DNA of 64,000 nt, taken from positions 5,084,001 through 5,148,000 of the forward strand of contig NZ_CP073714.1 in NCBI RefSeq assembly GCF_023101145.1, given 5' to 3'. Below, one piece after another: positions 43,486 through 51,528 of this stretch (positions within the stretch are counted from its first letter, which is position 1; every line of letters begins with the position of its first letter). This stretch comes from Paenibacillus pabuli (lineage in GTDB: Bacteria; Bacillota; Bacilli; Paenibacillales; Paenibacillaceae). Below the pieces are notes generated by a model that did no database searches, was not told where the DNA came from, and saw nothing but the letters and a program-made list of their open reading frames with translations. The translations under genes and the position numbers were made by a program.

Positions 43486-44079
43486 TTAACGTTGTTGAAT
43501 TCCTGTCAGCAGACTGGTCATGCCCATGTGGTAAATACGTCGAATATCGGCCACATCCTTCTCATAATACAATGTACTCAACCCACTAAACAGGCCATTG
43601 ACAATATGCATAAGGTCCTGTGGATTTCCCGATTTTAACTCCCCGTCTTCAATCCCTTTTGAAATAATGCGCTCATAGGTTGCATACGGAATTCGGATTA
43701 GGGCAAGCATCTCGTCGAGCATGGCCTGACTGACAACTTGACCCGAGACGAACTCGTTAATGGCATGATTAAGCGGGTTCTCCAAATCATCGACGTAATG
43801 ATCGGCAAGACCATATAGTTTATCTATGGCTGTCTCATATTGGGCTTCTTTATCCAGCCAGGCATCCATCCAATCTTCATTATTAAGCTTAATCAGATAC
43901 ATAAAAAGCTCTTCTTTGCTTTTGAAATGATAATATATACTACCTTTACTCCGATTATTAATTGTACATATGTCCTCCATCGAGGTGGCCCCATATCCCT
44001 TTTGGGCAAACAGTTCTTTGGTATTACGCGCTATGTCTTTCTTGATCTGAGCAACATCTTTTCTTCGTTTGACTTCGAT
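43486..44079 (-). CDS. TetR-family repressor with apparent ATC start
   Basis: A repressor of about 197 residues, probably controlling the adjacent MFS pump. The HTH region reads DVAQIKKDIARNTKELFAQ, KGYGATSMEDIC and NRSKGSIYYHFKSKEEL. The first ATG (43980) would delete helix 1 and part of the HTH. The same frame stays open 33 codons further to a stop, with no ATG, GTG or TTG. The only position fitting an upstream GGAGGGG ribosome site is ATC at 44079. Either AUC initiation is used, or the start codon has been mutated. The ligand-binding half looks intact. Confidence 0.78.
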   Translation of the reverse strand: MEVKRRKDVAQIKKDIARNTKELFAQKGYGATSMEDICTINNRSKGSIYYHFKSKEELFMYLIKLNNEDWMDAWLDKEAQYETAIDKLYGLADHYVDDLENPLNHAINEFVSGQVVSQAMLDEMLALIRIPYATYERIISKGIEDGELKSGNPQDLMHIVNGLFSGLSTLYYEKDVADIRRIYHMGMTSLLTGIQQR

Positions 44080-44100
44080 GGAATATCACCCCTCCAAAAT

Positions 44101-44118
44101 AAACCGACTATTCGGTCT
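44101..44118. promoter_or_regulatory. TetR-type operator upstream of the tetR gene
   Basis: AAACCGACTATTCGGTCT has ACCGA/TCGGT arms. It shares the ACCGACT-x-T-x-CGGT pattern with 43423-43440, suggesting autoregulation. Confidence 0.75.
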
Positions 44119-44277
44119 AATAGTAACACAGCCATATTTTCCCGTCAATGTGAATGATGTACGCCGTCTCCCTTCATGGGACGTATCTTCCGTTAAAATA
44201 ATCCCCCCCTTCCAACTCCCTATTGGTCAAACCGCTTTCCTCCATCCCTTTGTAACTGTTGCCCGAAACCAGAATCG

Positions 44278-45078
44278 TTACATCATCCCCACTATCCAAC
44301 CGATCCAGTAAGCAAATGGGATTAATAAAAACTGAGCCAACAATGTGCCAAACAAACGGGATACAAGCATGCAGCCGTAAATCTGATTCATCCGATTCAG
44401 CCGGATTTCACCGCGCAGTGACTTGTCGCTGAGCAACGAGATACGAGGATCAATGAGGATGGTTAGCAGAATCGTTGCTACACCGTTAATGAGTCCGGTA
44501 GATTGCGAAGCAGCTACAGCCTGTCCCGGATAAAGATACGCAGCGTAAAGACTGGACAGAACTCCAGTCGTATAGATGGCTGTCACCGCTATATTCATCG
44601 TCATTAGACGTCTCGGCATTCCGTTGTGGACTAACAATTTTGCCATTTTCCATGATGGAGGGGTAATGTAATATGTCGCGTTTTTGATCTTGCTACGTTT
44701 GAGCATACCTCGAACCATCGACGGGATGGAGCCTGCCGCTTCAAAATGAACAACCATGCGTGAAGCGAGCTTAACCATGGTGGGGAAACATACAATGGCT
44801 AGAGCCGTCCCTGCAGTAGCCGCCCCCATAAGCCAGTGCAGTTGTGCTGCAAAGTGTGGATTCCCTCCATTGGTCGCAGTATCTACCAGATTGCCCACCA
44901 TTGGCCCTTGTACCATATTAGAGGTACGCGACACCAGCAACAGAATGCCAGACAGGGATAAAGCCAGCGCTATTCTGCGAGTACGCAATCCCCCCAGGCG
45001 CAGAGCATAAGACAGGCTATCAGCCGCATGAATCAACATCGTAAATAACATGGGAATCGCAAGACTCAAACTAAACAT
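44278..45078 (-). CDS. amj: Lipid II flippase Amj
   Basis: A polytopic membrane protein of 266 residues homologous to B. subtilis Amj (YdaH), which flips lipid II across the membrane and can substitute for MurJ in cell wall synthesis. About six to eight hydrophobic segments are visible, with the family-type stretches MLIHAADSLSYALRLGGLRTRRIALALSLSGILLLVSRTSNM (split over two helices) and IDPRISLLSDKSLRGEIRLNRM. The ATG at 45078 is seven bases from AAGGAG; the longer frame to 45120 lacks a site. It is monocistronic. In B. subtilis, amj is sigma-M controlled; I could not verify such a promoter here. Confidence 0.88.
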   Translation of the reverse strand: MFSLSLAIPMLFTMLIHAADSLSYALRLGGLRTRRIALALSLSGILLLVSRTSNMVQGPMVGNLVDTATNGGNPHFAAQLHWLMGAATAGTALAIVCFPTMVKLASRMVVHFEAAGSIPSMVRGMLKRSKIKNATYYITPPSWKMAKLLVHNGMPRRLMTMNIAVTAIYTTGVLSSLYAAYLYPGQAVAASQSTGLINGVATILLTILIDPRISLLSDKSLRGEIRLNRMNQIYGCMLVSRLFGTLLAQFLLIPFAYWIGWIVGMM

Positions 45079-45303
45079 ATGTAATCTCCTTATCTTTTTA
45101 TATATGTGCCTTGAATCCAATTTTCACTATGGAAGCATTATACTCCTCGTCCATATAAAAGTATAGAAAGGTGAATCAATAATCCACTATGCAAGCTTGT
45201 ACGAAGCCACGGTAAATCCATTGGGCTCATCTAAACAAACGTTTATCCATCTCCGTATGGGGTAATATACAAATAACTTATAATTGCACAGGAGGGAAAC
45301 AAC

Positions 45304-45777
45304 ATGCCGTGGAATAAACAGGACTATCCCGTTTCCATGAAAAATCTGGAGCCTCGTGTCAGAAATAAGGCCATCGAAATTGCCAATGCACTGCTGGATG
45401 ACGGTTACGAGGAAGGACGCTCCATCGCAATTGCTACTGCAAAAGCAGAAGAATGGGATGAGAAGCATCCCAAGTCAGAGAATTCCAACCAGAACTCCAA
45501 ACACTCTTCAGCTGACAGCAAATCGCAGCATGGAAAATCTTCATCTCCACGCCGACATTCCGAGCCTGTCTCTTCATCCAAAAGCCATAATAATATTCAT
45601 GTCGTTCCTACAGACTCTGGCTGGGCAATCAAAGAAGAAGGCCAATCCAAATCTCTGGCTACGTTCCGAACCAAAGCCGAGGCTGTGGATGCTGCCAAAG
45701 AAAAGAGTGAAAAACAGAACATTCGGGCTATTATCCATAATGAAGACGGGCAAATCGCTTCTTCCATCAAGCCTTGA
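45304..45777 (+). CDS. ChaB-like / DUF2188 two-domain protein
   Basis: A 157-residue soluble protein. Residues 1-55 (MPWNKQDYPVSMKNLEP, ALLDDGYEEGRSIAIATAKAEEW) resemble the small ChaB-like/DUF2188-associated N-terminal domain. A Ser/Lys/His-rich linker covers ~56-98. Residues ~99-150 are DUF2188 (HVVPTDSGWAIKEEG, ATFRTKAEAVDAAKEKSEKQN, IHNEDGQI). Function is unknown; such proteins are often general-stress induced. The ATG follows AGGAGGG by eight bases. It is convergent with yitT, with a shared terminator. Confidence 0.8.
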   Translation: MPWNKQDYPVSMKNLEPRVRNKAIEIANALLDDGYEEGRSIAIATAKAEEWDEKHPKSENSNQNSKHSSADSKSQHGKSSSPRRHSEPVSSSKSHNNIHVVPTDSGWAIKEEGQSKSLATFRTKAEAVDAAKEKSEKQNIRAIIHNEDGQIASSIKP

Positions 45778-45848
45778 GTGACATCTGTTCTAAAAATAAG
45801 ACTTATTGTGAATGTACAATGTTCATTTGTTTGTTTACTGAGGATAGC

Positions 45849-45905
45849 AAAAAGCCCTTTCGCCGCTCATGGAATCATTCCCATCAAGCATGCAAAAGGG
45901 CTTTG
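45849..45905. terminator. Bidirectional terminator
   Basis: AAAGCCCTTT/AAAGGGCTTT arms lie between the convergent DUF2188 and YitT genes. The T-run is better on the minus strand. Confidence 0.8.
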
Positions 45906-45971
45906 TGTTTGGTATGAGGCAAGCCCACCTTACTCGAACAGCATTCATTACGAATAGGGGGGCCGTTTCGT

Positions 45972-46697
45972 TTAATGCGAAACTCCTCTAGCAGCCACCG
46001 GGGCTCGTTGTGAAGCACCGCTGACTACTTTGGCTGCAGTCGACACGGGCAGCTTCACAGCTGAAGTGGTAACCGTCCGGCGAGCCGGGAAACTGACCAT
46101 GTACGTAATCACTTTGCTGGCAATCCATACGGCCAGAATGGTATATAAAGTTTCTTTTACCGGTAGAAAGAAAAGCGACAATCCCAGTACAAACGCATCG
46201 CTGACAAAGAAAACCGTTCCCAGCTTCCAGCCCTTCCAACGGCTAATGAGCACCGCCAGAATGTCATCTCCGCCTGTTGCTCCGCCGAATCGAAGCACCA
46301 TGCCAGCGCCCACGCCGGTGATTACACCGGACAGAACTGCCGGAATCCACAGATTACCGTGAAACGGAATGACCAGGGTGGAGTACCTCTCAAACCCGTC
46401 ATAGAACAATGAGAATGCGGCCACACCCAGCAGTGCCTGAATCATGAACTTCCAGCCCTTGATGAACCAAGCCAAAATCATGACTGGAATATCCAGCAGC
46501 AGCATGCCGATCGCAGGTGATAAGCCTGTCGCGTATTTTCCTAGCAGGGCCAGACCGACAAATCCGCCCTCCGATAAATGATTCTGAAAATTAATGTGAT
46601 AGTAGGCAAATGCCAAAATAAATGTTCCGAGCAGCATAATGGCGAACTTTCCCGCCTCTGTCTTAACTTGTTGTAAGGTTAACGATGTTCTCTTCAT
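45972..46697 (-). CDS. YitT-family membrane protein
   Basis: A 241-residue membrane protein with five hydrophobic segments of the YitT/DUF161 family: GTFILAFAYYHINFQNHLSEGGFVGLALLGKYATGLSPAIGMLLLDIP (in two parts) and VITGVGAGMVLRFGGATGGDDILAVLISR. The C-terminal DUF2179 domain common in longer relatives is absent, replaced by ~35 Ala/Val/Arg-rich residues. The transported substrate is unknown. The ATG has GAGGGAA upstream. Confidence 0.87.
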   Translation of the reverse strand: MKRTSLTLQQVKTEAGKFAIMLLGTFILAFAYYHINFQNHLSEGGFVGLALLGKYATGLSPAIGMLLLDIPVMILAWFIKGWKFMIQALLGVAAFSLFYDGFERYSTLVIPFHGNLWIPAVLSGVITGVGAGMVLRFGGATGGDDILAVLISRWKGWKLGTVFFVSDAFVLGLSLFFLPVKETLYTILAVWIASKVITYMVSFPARRTVTTSAVKLPVSTAAKVVSGASQRAPVAARGVSH

Positions 46698-47021
46698 TCA
46701 GGTTCCCTCGCAGTTTGGTAAAGGTTGGTTTATACCGACCGTACCCTGCAAAAGGCAAGCCTGGAAGAAATCATCGTATTTGTCCTTCGAATATTATTCA
46801 TTCCAATCCCCTCTTTCGCAGAGTCAGCCGTTTTTTTCTTTACGGTGGTGTACTCTACAAGGGGCGCTAAGTGTAAGAGAGATCGTAACGTTTCCAGATC
46901 GTCCTTGGGGAGATTATCCTTCGGGAACTCATGGTATCCTGATCCTTTCTGTCTGTTGGTGGTTAGCTATGCTTGGTTAAACGAATTGAAATATTACACT
47001 ATGCACAAAGTCGAACGTCTG
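46698..47021. other. Intergenic stretch after yitT promoter
   Basis: About 320 bases with no reading frame that looks coding and no clear RNA motif. It probably holds the yitT promoter. The repeat unit at 47028 follows. Confidence 0.5.
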
Positions 47022-47027
47022 ATATCA

Positions 47028-47190
47028 CACTTAACCCACTTCGATTGCAGTACCCTCTTTCGATCGCTGTTATCCACGAATTTTTCTGATCCCATATTTC
47101 AAATGGGAAAATTCGTTGATAAAGGCGAACGCTTCGCTTCTACAGACGGGTTCTGCACTCTTCGTTCCTGTGTGAATGTAAGTTCAACAT
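47028..47190 (-). repeat. Structured repeat, unit D (dispersed copy)
   Basis: A diverged copy of the 25.8-26.4 kb family. CGATCGCTGTTA and GATAAAGGCGAACGCTTCGCTTCT are kept almost unchanged. The stem bases differ on both sides (CGAATTTT/AAAATTCG instead of CGGATTTT/AAAATCCG), and the apical stem is CCCAT/ATGGG. The pairing is conserved although the sequence is not. Confidence 0.78.
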
Positions 47191-47621
47191 GATTCAAAAC
47201 GTGTAATCGTTCATTCTGATTTAACACCAAAGCTAACTTGCTTGTTCTTCTATTATATAACACCGATGTGATTGGGTCGAAACAGCAGACCCTTCAAAAA
47301 TGCGCAAAAAGCACACTTTGTCCTGCATAAGCCGCCAAACAGCCACACCAGGACAAGCTTCTCTACCTAATAGTGCAACCTGCTCCTTCATTCTATGATT
47401 GAAGCTTCCAAATATAACTGTCCAGTCACCCAACTGTGACAATTTGGGTCCATTTTTTATTTTTCCGCGGATTTTAAAGGAATCATTTCCCTCTTGCACA
47501 TACACTATAGCAGATGTTATCGGCTTATCTTTGATTCAGCTAAACGTTTCCAGACTTACTCTGCTGTTTATGGTATAATATAACAATTGATTCCCACTAC
47601 CCGTTTAAGCGAGGCGGATTA
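47191..47621. other. Gap before the TIR-like gene
   Basis: It contains a minus-strand open frame (47233-47505, listed separately at low confidence) and the likely promoter of the TIR-like gene, TATAAT at 47574-47579 with a poor -35. Confidence 0.4.
47233..47505 (-). CDS. Doubtful small open frame, 90 aa
   Basis: A GTG-initiated frame with plausible amino-acid composition (a WTVIFGSFNHRMKEQ-type centre) but no ribosome site before any start codon and no family I recognise. It is divergent from the TIR-like gene. It is kept only because the surrounding 900 bases hold no other frame. Confidence 0.25.
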   Translation of the reverse strand: MYVQEGNDSFKIRGKIKNGPKLSQLGDWTVIFGSFNHRMKEQVALLGREACPGVAVWRLMQDKVCFLRIFEGSAVSTQSHRCYIIEEQAS

Positions 47622-48659
47622 ATGAAAACGTTAAAGCCAAGAGTCTTTATTGGCTGCTCGCTGGAAGCGAAGCCGATTGCAGCCGCAGTACACGAAAACT
47701 TGCGTTTCTCGGCCGAAGTTACCCCTTGGTACTCCGGAGTTTTTAATCCAAGCAGTTATACCATGGACGATTTGGAAGCAGAAGTCCGCACGACTGACTT
47801 TGCCATTTTTATTTTTCATCCGGATGATATATCAAAAATTCGCGGGAAGTACTATGCCTCCGTCCGTGATAATACAATGCTGGAAATGGGTTTGTTTATG
47901 GGTCGGCTAGGACGAAAGCGTATTTTTTTCATTCTTCCTGAAGATATTACGGACATCAAAGACGTCTCCAAGATCGAAGGTTTACGCATGCCTACAGACC
48001 TGCTGGGGTTAAATCCACTGGTTTATGAAATTCGTTCAGACGGGAAATGGGCGCCAGCAGTTTCGGTGGCCTGTTCCAAAATCGCCGACAGCATCGAAGA
48101 ACAGGGACGTTGGAGCGATCCCGAAGTGGAAAAAATCATCGAAAAGCATAAAAGGTCTGAGGGGGAAGCGCGGTTACAGCTGCTCAAGCTGCTGCGATTC
48201 TTCAGGGAGTTACTGCGTACCCGCAAAGCAGATGCAATCATGTTGGAGCGAATGAGCGATGCACTTCGTAGTGCATTTGTATCCCTCCCTCCATTTGCCG
48301 TGCGTGGGACAGCCATATACCGTACAGATGACAGTGGTCATATTGAACAATTATGTGGTAATGTTGGGGAACCGGGGAGAAAATATAACTTGTCCGCTAA
48401 CGACGACAAACAACCTGATGATCCGAAGCGAATTCTGGTTATTGATTCTTACCGGGAGAACAAAATCAAGATCAATCTCTACGACGACTACCTTGAGAAA
48501 GAGTATCTGCTATGCTATCCTGTAGCCAAGAGGTATGTAATCACAGTCCATATTATTGGACATATTGAAGCGGATGAGGCGATATTTCAGCAGATGGATT
48601 TGGAGAATCGTCATCTGTTCAACGCGATCAACGATTTGTTAGGAGGCGAACCGGAATGA
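47622..48659 (+). CDS. TIR-like (CAP12/Pycsar-type) nucleotide-binding effector fused to a GAF-like domain
   Basis: A 345-residue soluble protein. Residues 6-137 match the TIR-like domain found in CBASS Cap12 and Pycsar TIR effectors: RVFIGCSLEAKPIAAAV, W36 in EVTPWYSGVF, TDFAIFIFHPDD, and RDNTMLEMGLFMGRLGRKRIFFI, with E88 as the expected catalytic glutamate for NAD+ cleavage. A helical linker (~165-222) leads to a C-terminal domain (~224-342) that looks GAF-like (AIYRTDDSGHIEQLCG, KRILVIDS, YVITVHIIGHIEADE). The ATG follows AGGCGG. Its stop overlaps the start of the next gene (ATGA). No cyclic-nucleotide synthase is adjacent, so the trigger would have to come through the GAF-like part. The defence role is inference. 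Confidence 0.8.
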   Translation: MKTLKPRVFIGCSLEAKPIAAAVHENLRFSAEVTPWYSGVFNPSSYTMDDLEAEVRTTDFAIFIFHPDDISKIRGKYYASVRDNTMLEMGLFMGRLGRKRIFFILPEDITDIKDVSKIEGLRMPTDLLGLNPLVYEIRSDGKWAPAVSVACSKIADSIEEQGRWSDPEVEKIIEKHKRSEGEARLQLLKLLRFFRELLRTRKADAIMLERMSDALRSAFVSLPPFAVRGTAIYRTDDSGHIEQLCGNVGEPGRKYNLSANDDKQPDDPKRILVIDSYRENKIKINLYDDYLEKEYLLCYPVAKRYVITVHIIGHIEADEAIFQQMDLENRHLFNAINDLLGGEPE

Positions 48660-48889
48660 AACCGGAAACGAAAAAAATAAGCAAGCGCTGGGGCAGCGAG
48701 AAAAAGGTACGCCTCAGTTCTGCGCCCGAATCATCACGACCGGTTCCGGAACCCAAGGAAGAAGATCGTTTCCACAAACCGGCCGTACCGCTAACTACGA
48801 TTGGCCCTTCGCTGAAGGGTAAAGAAAAACCTTACAAAGTGATTCTGGAAAAAGAGGCTCTATACGAAAAGCCTCAGTATCTGGCTTAA
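48656..48889 (+). CDS. Small basic protein coupled to the TIR-like gene
   Basis: A 77-residue, lysine- and proline-rich, probably disordered protein without recognised family. The N-terminal 20 residues are strongly basic (KKISKRWGSEKK). The C-terminal third has a hydrophobic-charged pattern (EKPYKVILEKEALYEKP). Its ATG overlaps the TGA of the TIR-like gene by four bases and GGAGG lies just upstream, so translation is coupled. It is a candidate regulator, inhibitor or partner of the TIR-like protein. A strong terminator follows, so the pair forms the whole transcription unit. Confidence 0.7.
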   Translation: MKPETKKISKRWGSEKKVRLSSAPESSRPVPEPKEEDRFHKPAVPLTTIGPSLKGKEKPYKVILEKEALYEKPQYLA

Positions 48890-48938
48890 CCGCTTTATGC
48901 TCATATACAACTCTGCCGTCTGGTTCGGCAGATGATCT

Positions 48939-48967
48939 GCCCCTGCCGCCCAAGGCAGGGGCTTTTT
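48939..48967 (+). terminator. Terminator of the TIR-like two-gene unit
   Basis: A nine-bp GC stem (48939-48947 with 48954-48962) is followed by TTTTTG. Confidence 0.9.
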
Positions 48968-49290
48968 GTTGCAATGCTTCGGAAATCCCTTCATAACCTT
49001 CGCTTTACCAACGGACCAAAAGCTCTCTACCTCTTCATCTCTTCCTCTGATGCATTAAGTCGTTTTCTTTATGCCTTTAGGTTTCCTGCAAAACCCAAAA
49101 ATTATACCTTATTTTGGAGAAGGCTTGTCCCTATTTAACCGCCTACAACCTCAGCATAAATCACATACGGACTACTTCCAATATTTCTCGGTTGTATTGT
49201 GTATCATCATTGCATATATTGATTATAATATAAGAACATACGTTCTGTAAATAAGAACATGTCCGAATCCAAGGTTAAGGAAGTGAAAGT
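48968..49290. other. Gap before the 129-aa hypothetical gene
   Basis: No gene or RNA motif seen. It becomes AT-rich towards 49200-49260, where the promoter of the next gene is expected (TATAATATAAG near 49230). Confidence 0.5.
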
Positions 49291-49680
49291 ATGTCATCAT
49301 CCCCTTCCGCCCCATCCCCTGCGGATGAAGACCACCGATTGATTAAAAACATGGTTGTACGCACCCTGCTGCTGGATGTGCTTGAACGGGATATACGCAC
49401 ACTGGATACATTGCAGCTGAAAATGCCAGAGGTCTATATTCTGTCTCTAACCCGCATTCAGAATGATGTACTTAAGGAAATGCTGACGCTTCGCAAACAG
49501 ATGAGAACTCGTGGCGTCAAGGTTCTGGAGGAGAAACGGCAAGTCGACGGCATCGAAACCCAGTATCTGTGCAGAGGATATTTGCAGCGGTTCTATATGC
49601 TTTGGACGTTTGCGCGGAATGAAGTCAAAAAAGAGCTTAGTCGACATCTGAATATGGACTTGACGCAGACTCAACTCTGA
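49291..49680 (+). CDS. Hypothetical protein, 129 aa
   Basis: I do not recognise this protein. It is mostly helical: a Ser/Pro-rich first 12 residues, then MVVRTLLLDVLERDIRTLDTL, IQNDVLKEMLTLRKQMRTRGVKVLEEKRQVDGIETQYLCRGYLQR (split over two segments) and FARNEVKKELSRHL. The basic middle could bind nucleic acid, but this is not shown. The ATG follows AAGGAAGTG. It is flanked by intergenic gaps on both sides and is probably monocistronic. Confidence 0.75.
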   Translation: MSSSPSAPSPADEDHRLIKNMVVRTLLLDVLERDIRTLDTLQLKMPEVYILSLTRIQNDVLKEMLTLRKQMRTRGVKVLEEKRQVDGIETQYLCRGYLQRFYMLWTFARNEVKKELSRHLNMDLTQTQL

Positions 49681-49970
49681 CCATATTGTACCCAAATATG
49701 ACCCTGGCTGATTGTTCTGCTGATCTTCTCCTCATATGCTCGCTCAAATTTGGATCTCTTCTCCTTAAATGAAACAAGTTGACCCGAGTAGACTTTGTTC
49801 ATTAAGATGGAATAAAAGATATCCAACCATTCCGATCAGGCAGGGACTAAATACCGTTCCTATAACAAATACAAGCCTGACGGACATTAACGGTAGACAA
49901 ACTTGTTCAGTAGGGTTTGAGTTTAACCGGATTAGCTCTCAACGTCTTATCAATCAAGGAGTTGTACTTC

Positions 49971-50930
49971 ATGGACTTGAATTCGCATTTAATTAAAAAT
50001 CAAACATCCGCACATACAGGCATTGCCGCAGATGTTACCGAACTGATCGGCCAGACACCTGCCGTCAGATTGAACAGACTTACAGGCAGCGAATCCGCTG
50101 ACGTATACGTTAAGCTGGAATATTTCAATCCCAGCGGCAGCGTTAAAGACCGTGCCGCCTATAACCTGATCGTTCAGGCTGAACGGACTGGGCTTCTTCT
50201 TCCCGGTGCAACCATCATCGAGCCAACCAGCGGCAATACCGGCATCGGTCTTGCGATGAACGCCGCAGCCAAAGGATATAAGGCCATTCTAATCATGCCG
50301 GACAACATGTCCAAAGAACGCATCAACATTCTAAAAGCCTATGGCGCAGATGTGGTGCTCACCCCTGCTGCGGAACGGATGCCTGGTGCAATTCGCAAAG
50401 CGAAAGAACTTCAGGCCGACATTCCGGGAAGTTTCATTCCCCAACAATTCGAGAATCGAGCGAACCCGGATATTCATCGGATCACCACCGCTCCCGAAAT
50501 TATGCAGCAGATGGAAGGCAAGCTGGACGCCTTCATCGCTACGGCGGGAACCGGCGGTACGATCACTGGAACGGGAGAAGAACTGCGCAAGCAACTACCC
50601 GATATCCGTATATATGCGGTAGAGCCGAAAGGTTCTCCGGTGCTGTCCGGTGGCGAGCCTGGACCGCACAAGCTCGTCGGTACAAGTCCGGGGTTCATTC
50701 CGGACATCCTGAATACCGACGTGTGGGATGCCATCATCCAGGTGTCCGATGAGGACGCACTGGATACGATGCGGCAGCTTGCTGCCCGGGAAGGGCTGCT
50801 GCTCGGCCCTTCCTCTGGCGCTTCGGTGTGGGCCGCCCTTCGCATCGCGAAGGAACTGGGGCCTGGGCACCGGGTGCTCTGCATTGCGCCGGATACCGGG
50901 GAACGGTATTTGAGCATGGGTATTTTTTAA
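49971..50930 (+). CDS. cysK: Cysteine synthase (O-acetylserine sulfhydrylase)
   Basis: A PLP-dependent enzyme of 319 residues making cysteine from O-acetylserine and sulfide. The PLP lysine is K59 in NPSGSVKDRAA. The substrate loop is TSGNTGIGLA, and the phosphate-binding glycine loop is GTGGTITGTGEEL. The final SSGASVWAAL and CIAPDTGERYLS are typical. The ATG at 49971 is nine bases from AAGGAG; the frame to 49917 has no site. The 290 bases upstream contain no clear S-box or T-box. CymR control is known in Bacillus, but I could not define an operator. Confidence 0.93.
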   Translation: MDLNSHLIKNQTSAHTGIAADVTELIGQTPAVRLNRLTGSESADVYVKLEYFNPSGSVKDRAAYNLIVQAERTGLLLPGATIIEPTSGNTGIGLAMNAAAKGYKAILIMPDNMSKERINILKAYGADVVLTPAAERMPGAIRKAKELQADIPGSFIPQQFENRANPDIHRITTAPEIMQQMEGKLDAFIATAGTGGTITGTGEELRKQLPDIRIYAVEPKGSPVLSGGEPGPHKLVGTSPGFIPDILNTDVWDAIIQVSDEDALDTMRQLAAREGLLLGPSSGASVWAALRIAKELGPGHRVLCIAPDTGERYLSMGIF

Positions 50931-51528
50931 CATAGCTAAGTCTGTACACACAAAAAAAGAGGCTATCTCCTGTCCCATAAGTCATAAGGATGACAGAGAA
51001 CACCCCGTTTTTAGCGTTCATTGATTCTAATGAACCTGACACACGTTATTTGCTCTCATTTGCGGAGGTCTTACGTGTAACGAATCACAGCGACGTTATT
51101 TCTCCAAATTCGGTCGATTTACAGCGTTGAAAGGCCATTTTCGGCGGGGTAACGTTACTGAGGTTCGTTAAAGTCTGCATTTCTTGATTATTACCCTAAT
51201 AAGGTGCGGTAGGTTCGTTAGCGCTTGGAGCGATGTGGAGTGAGGAGAAATCCCTCTCAAGACAGCCCCTTGATCCATAGCGGAACGCAAGGCAAAGAAC
51301 AGCATTGATTCTGGAGAAGCACGGCGTTCGCCTGTATACTCGAATCCCCCCCTTTAGAAAAAGAGATGAACCTTTGAGGATAAGTACCAAAATAAGCTCT
51401 TGCTCACATACGGATGGTGCATCCGCAGAGAACAAGAGCTTTTTCTGATGGGAGCCGTTTCGGCCCGGTTAGAACATAGAATCTAATGTACAATTTAGTA
51501 CGATTTAGTATGGTTTAGGATTTAGTCG
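50931..51528. other. Long gap cysK / dinG-like gene
   Basis: No convincing gene. It contains short recurring words (GTTCGTTA at about 51165 and 51211; ACGTTATTT at about 51043 and 51093), the terminator at 51393-51445, and a run of TTTAG/GATTTAGT repeats at 51486-51528. Confidence 0.5.
51393..51445. terminator. Hairpin terminator downstream of the DinG-like gene
   Basis: AGCTCTTG/CAAGAGCT outer arms enclose an inner GGATG/CATCC stem. TTTTTC follows on plus and TTATTTT on minus, so it may act both ways. Confidence 0.75.

Noticed and set aside
45187..45468. 93-codon minus-strand frame
   Set aside because: Overlaps the start of the DUF2188 gene antisense and lacks a ribosome site.
47622..48889. 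CBASS or Pycsar system
   Set aside because: The TIR-like domain fits such effectors, but no CD-NTase or cyclase gene lies within the window near it.
51196..51435. 79-codon minus-strand frame in the cysK-dinG gap
   Set aside because: No ribosome site, runs into a terminator hairpin, no recognisable protein pattern.
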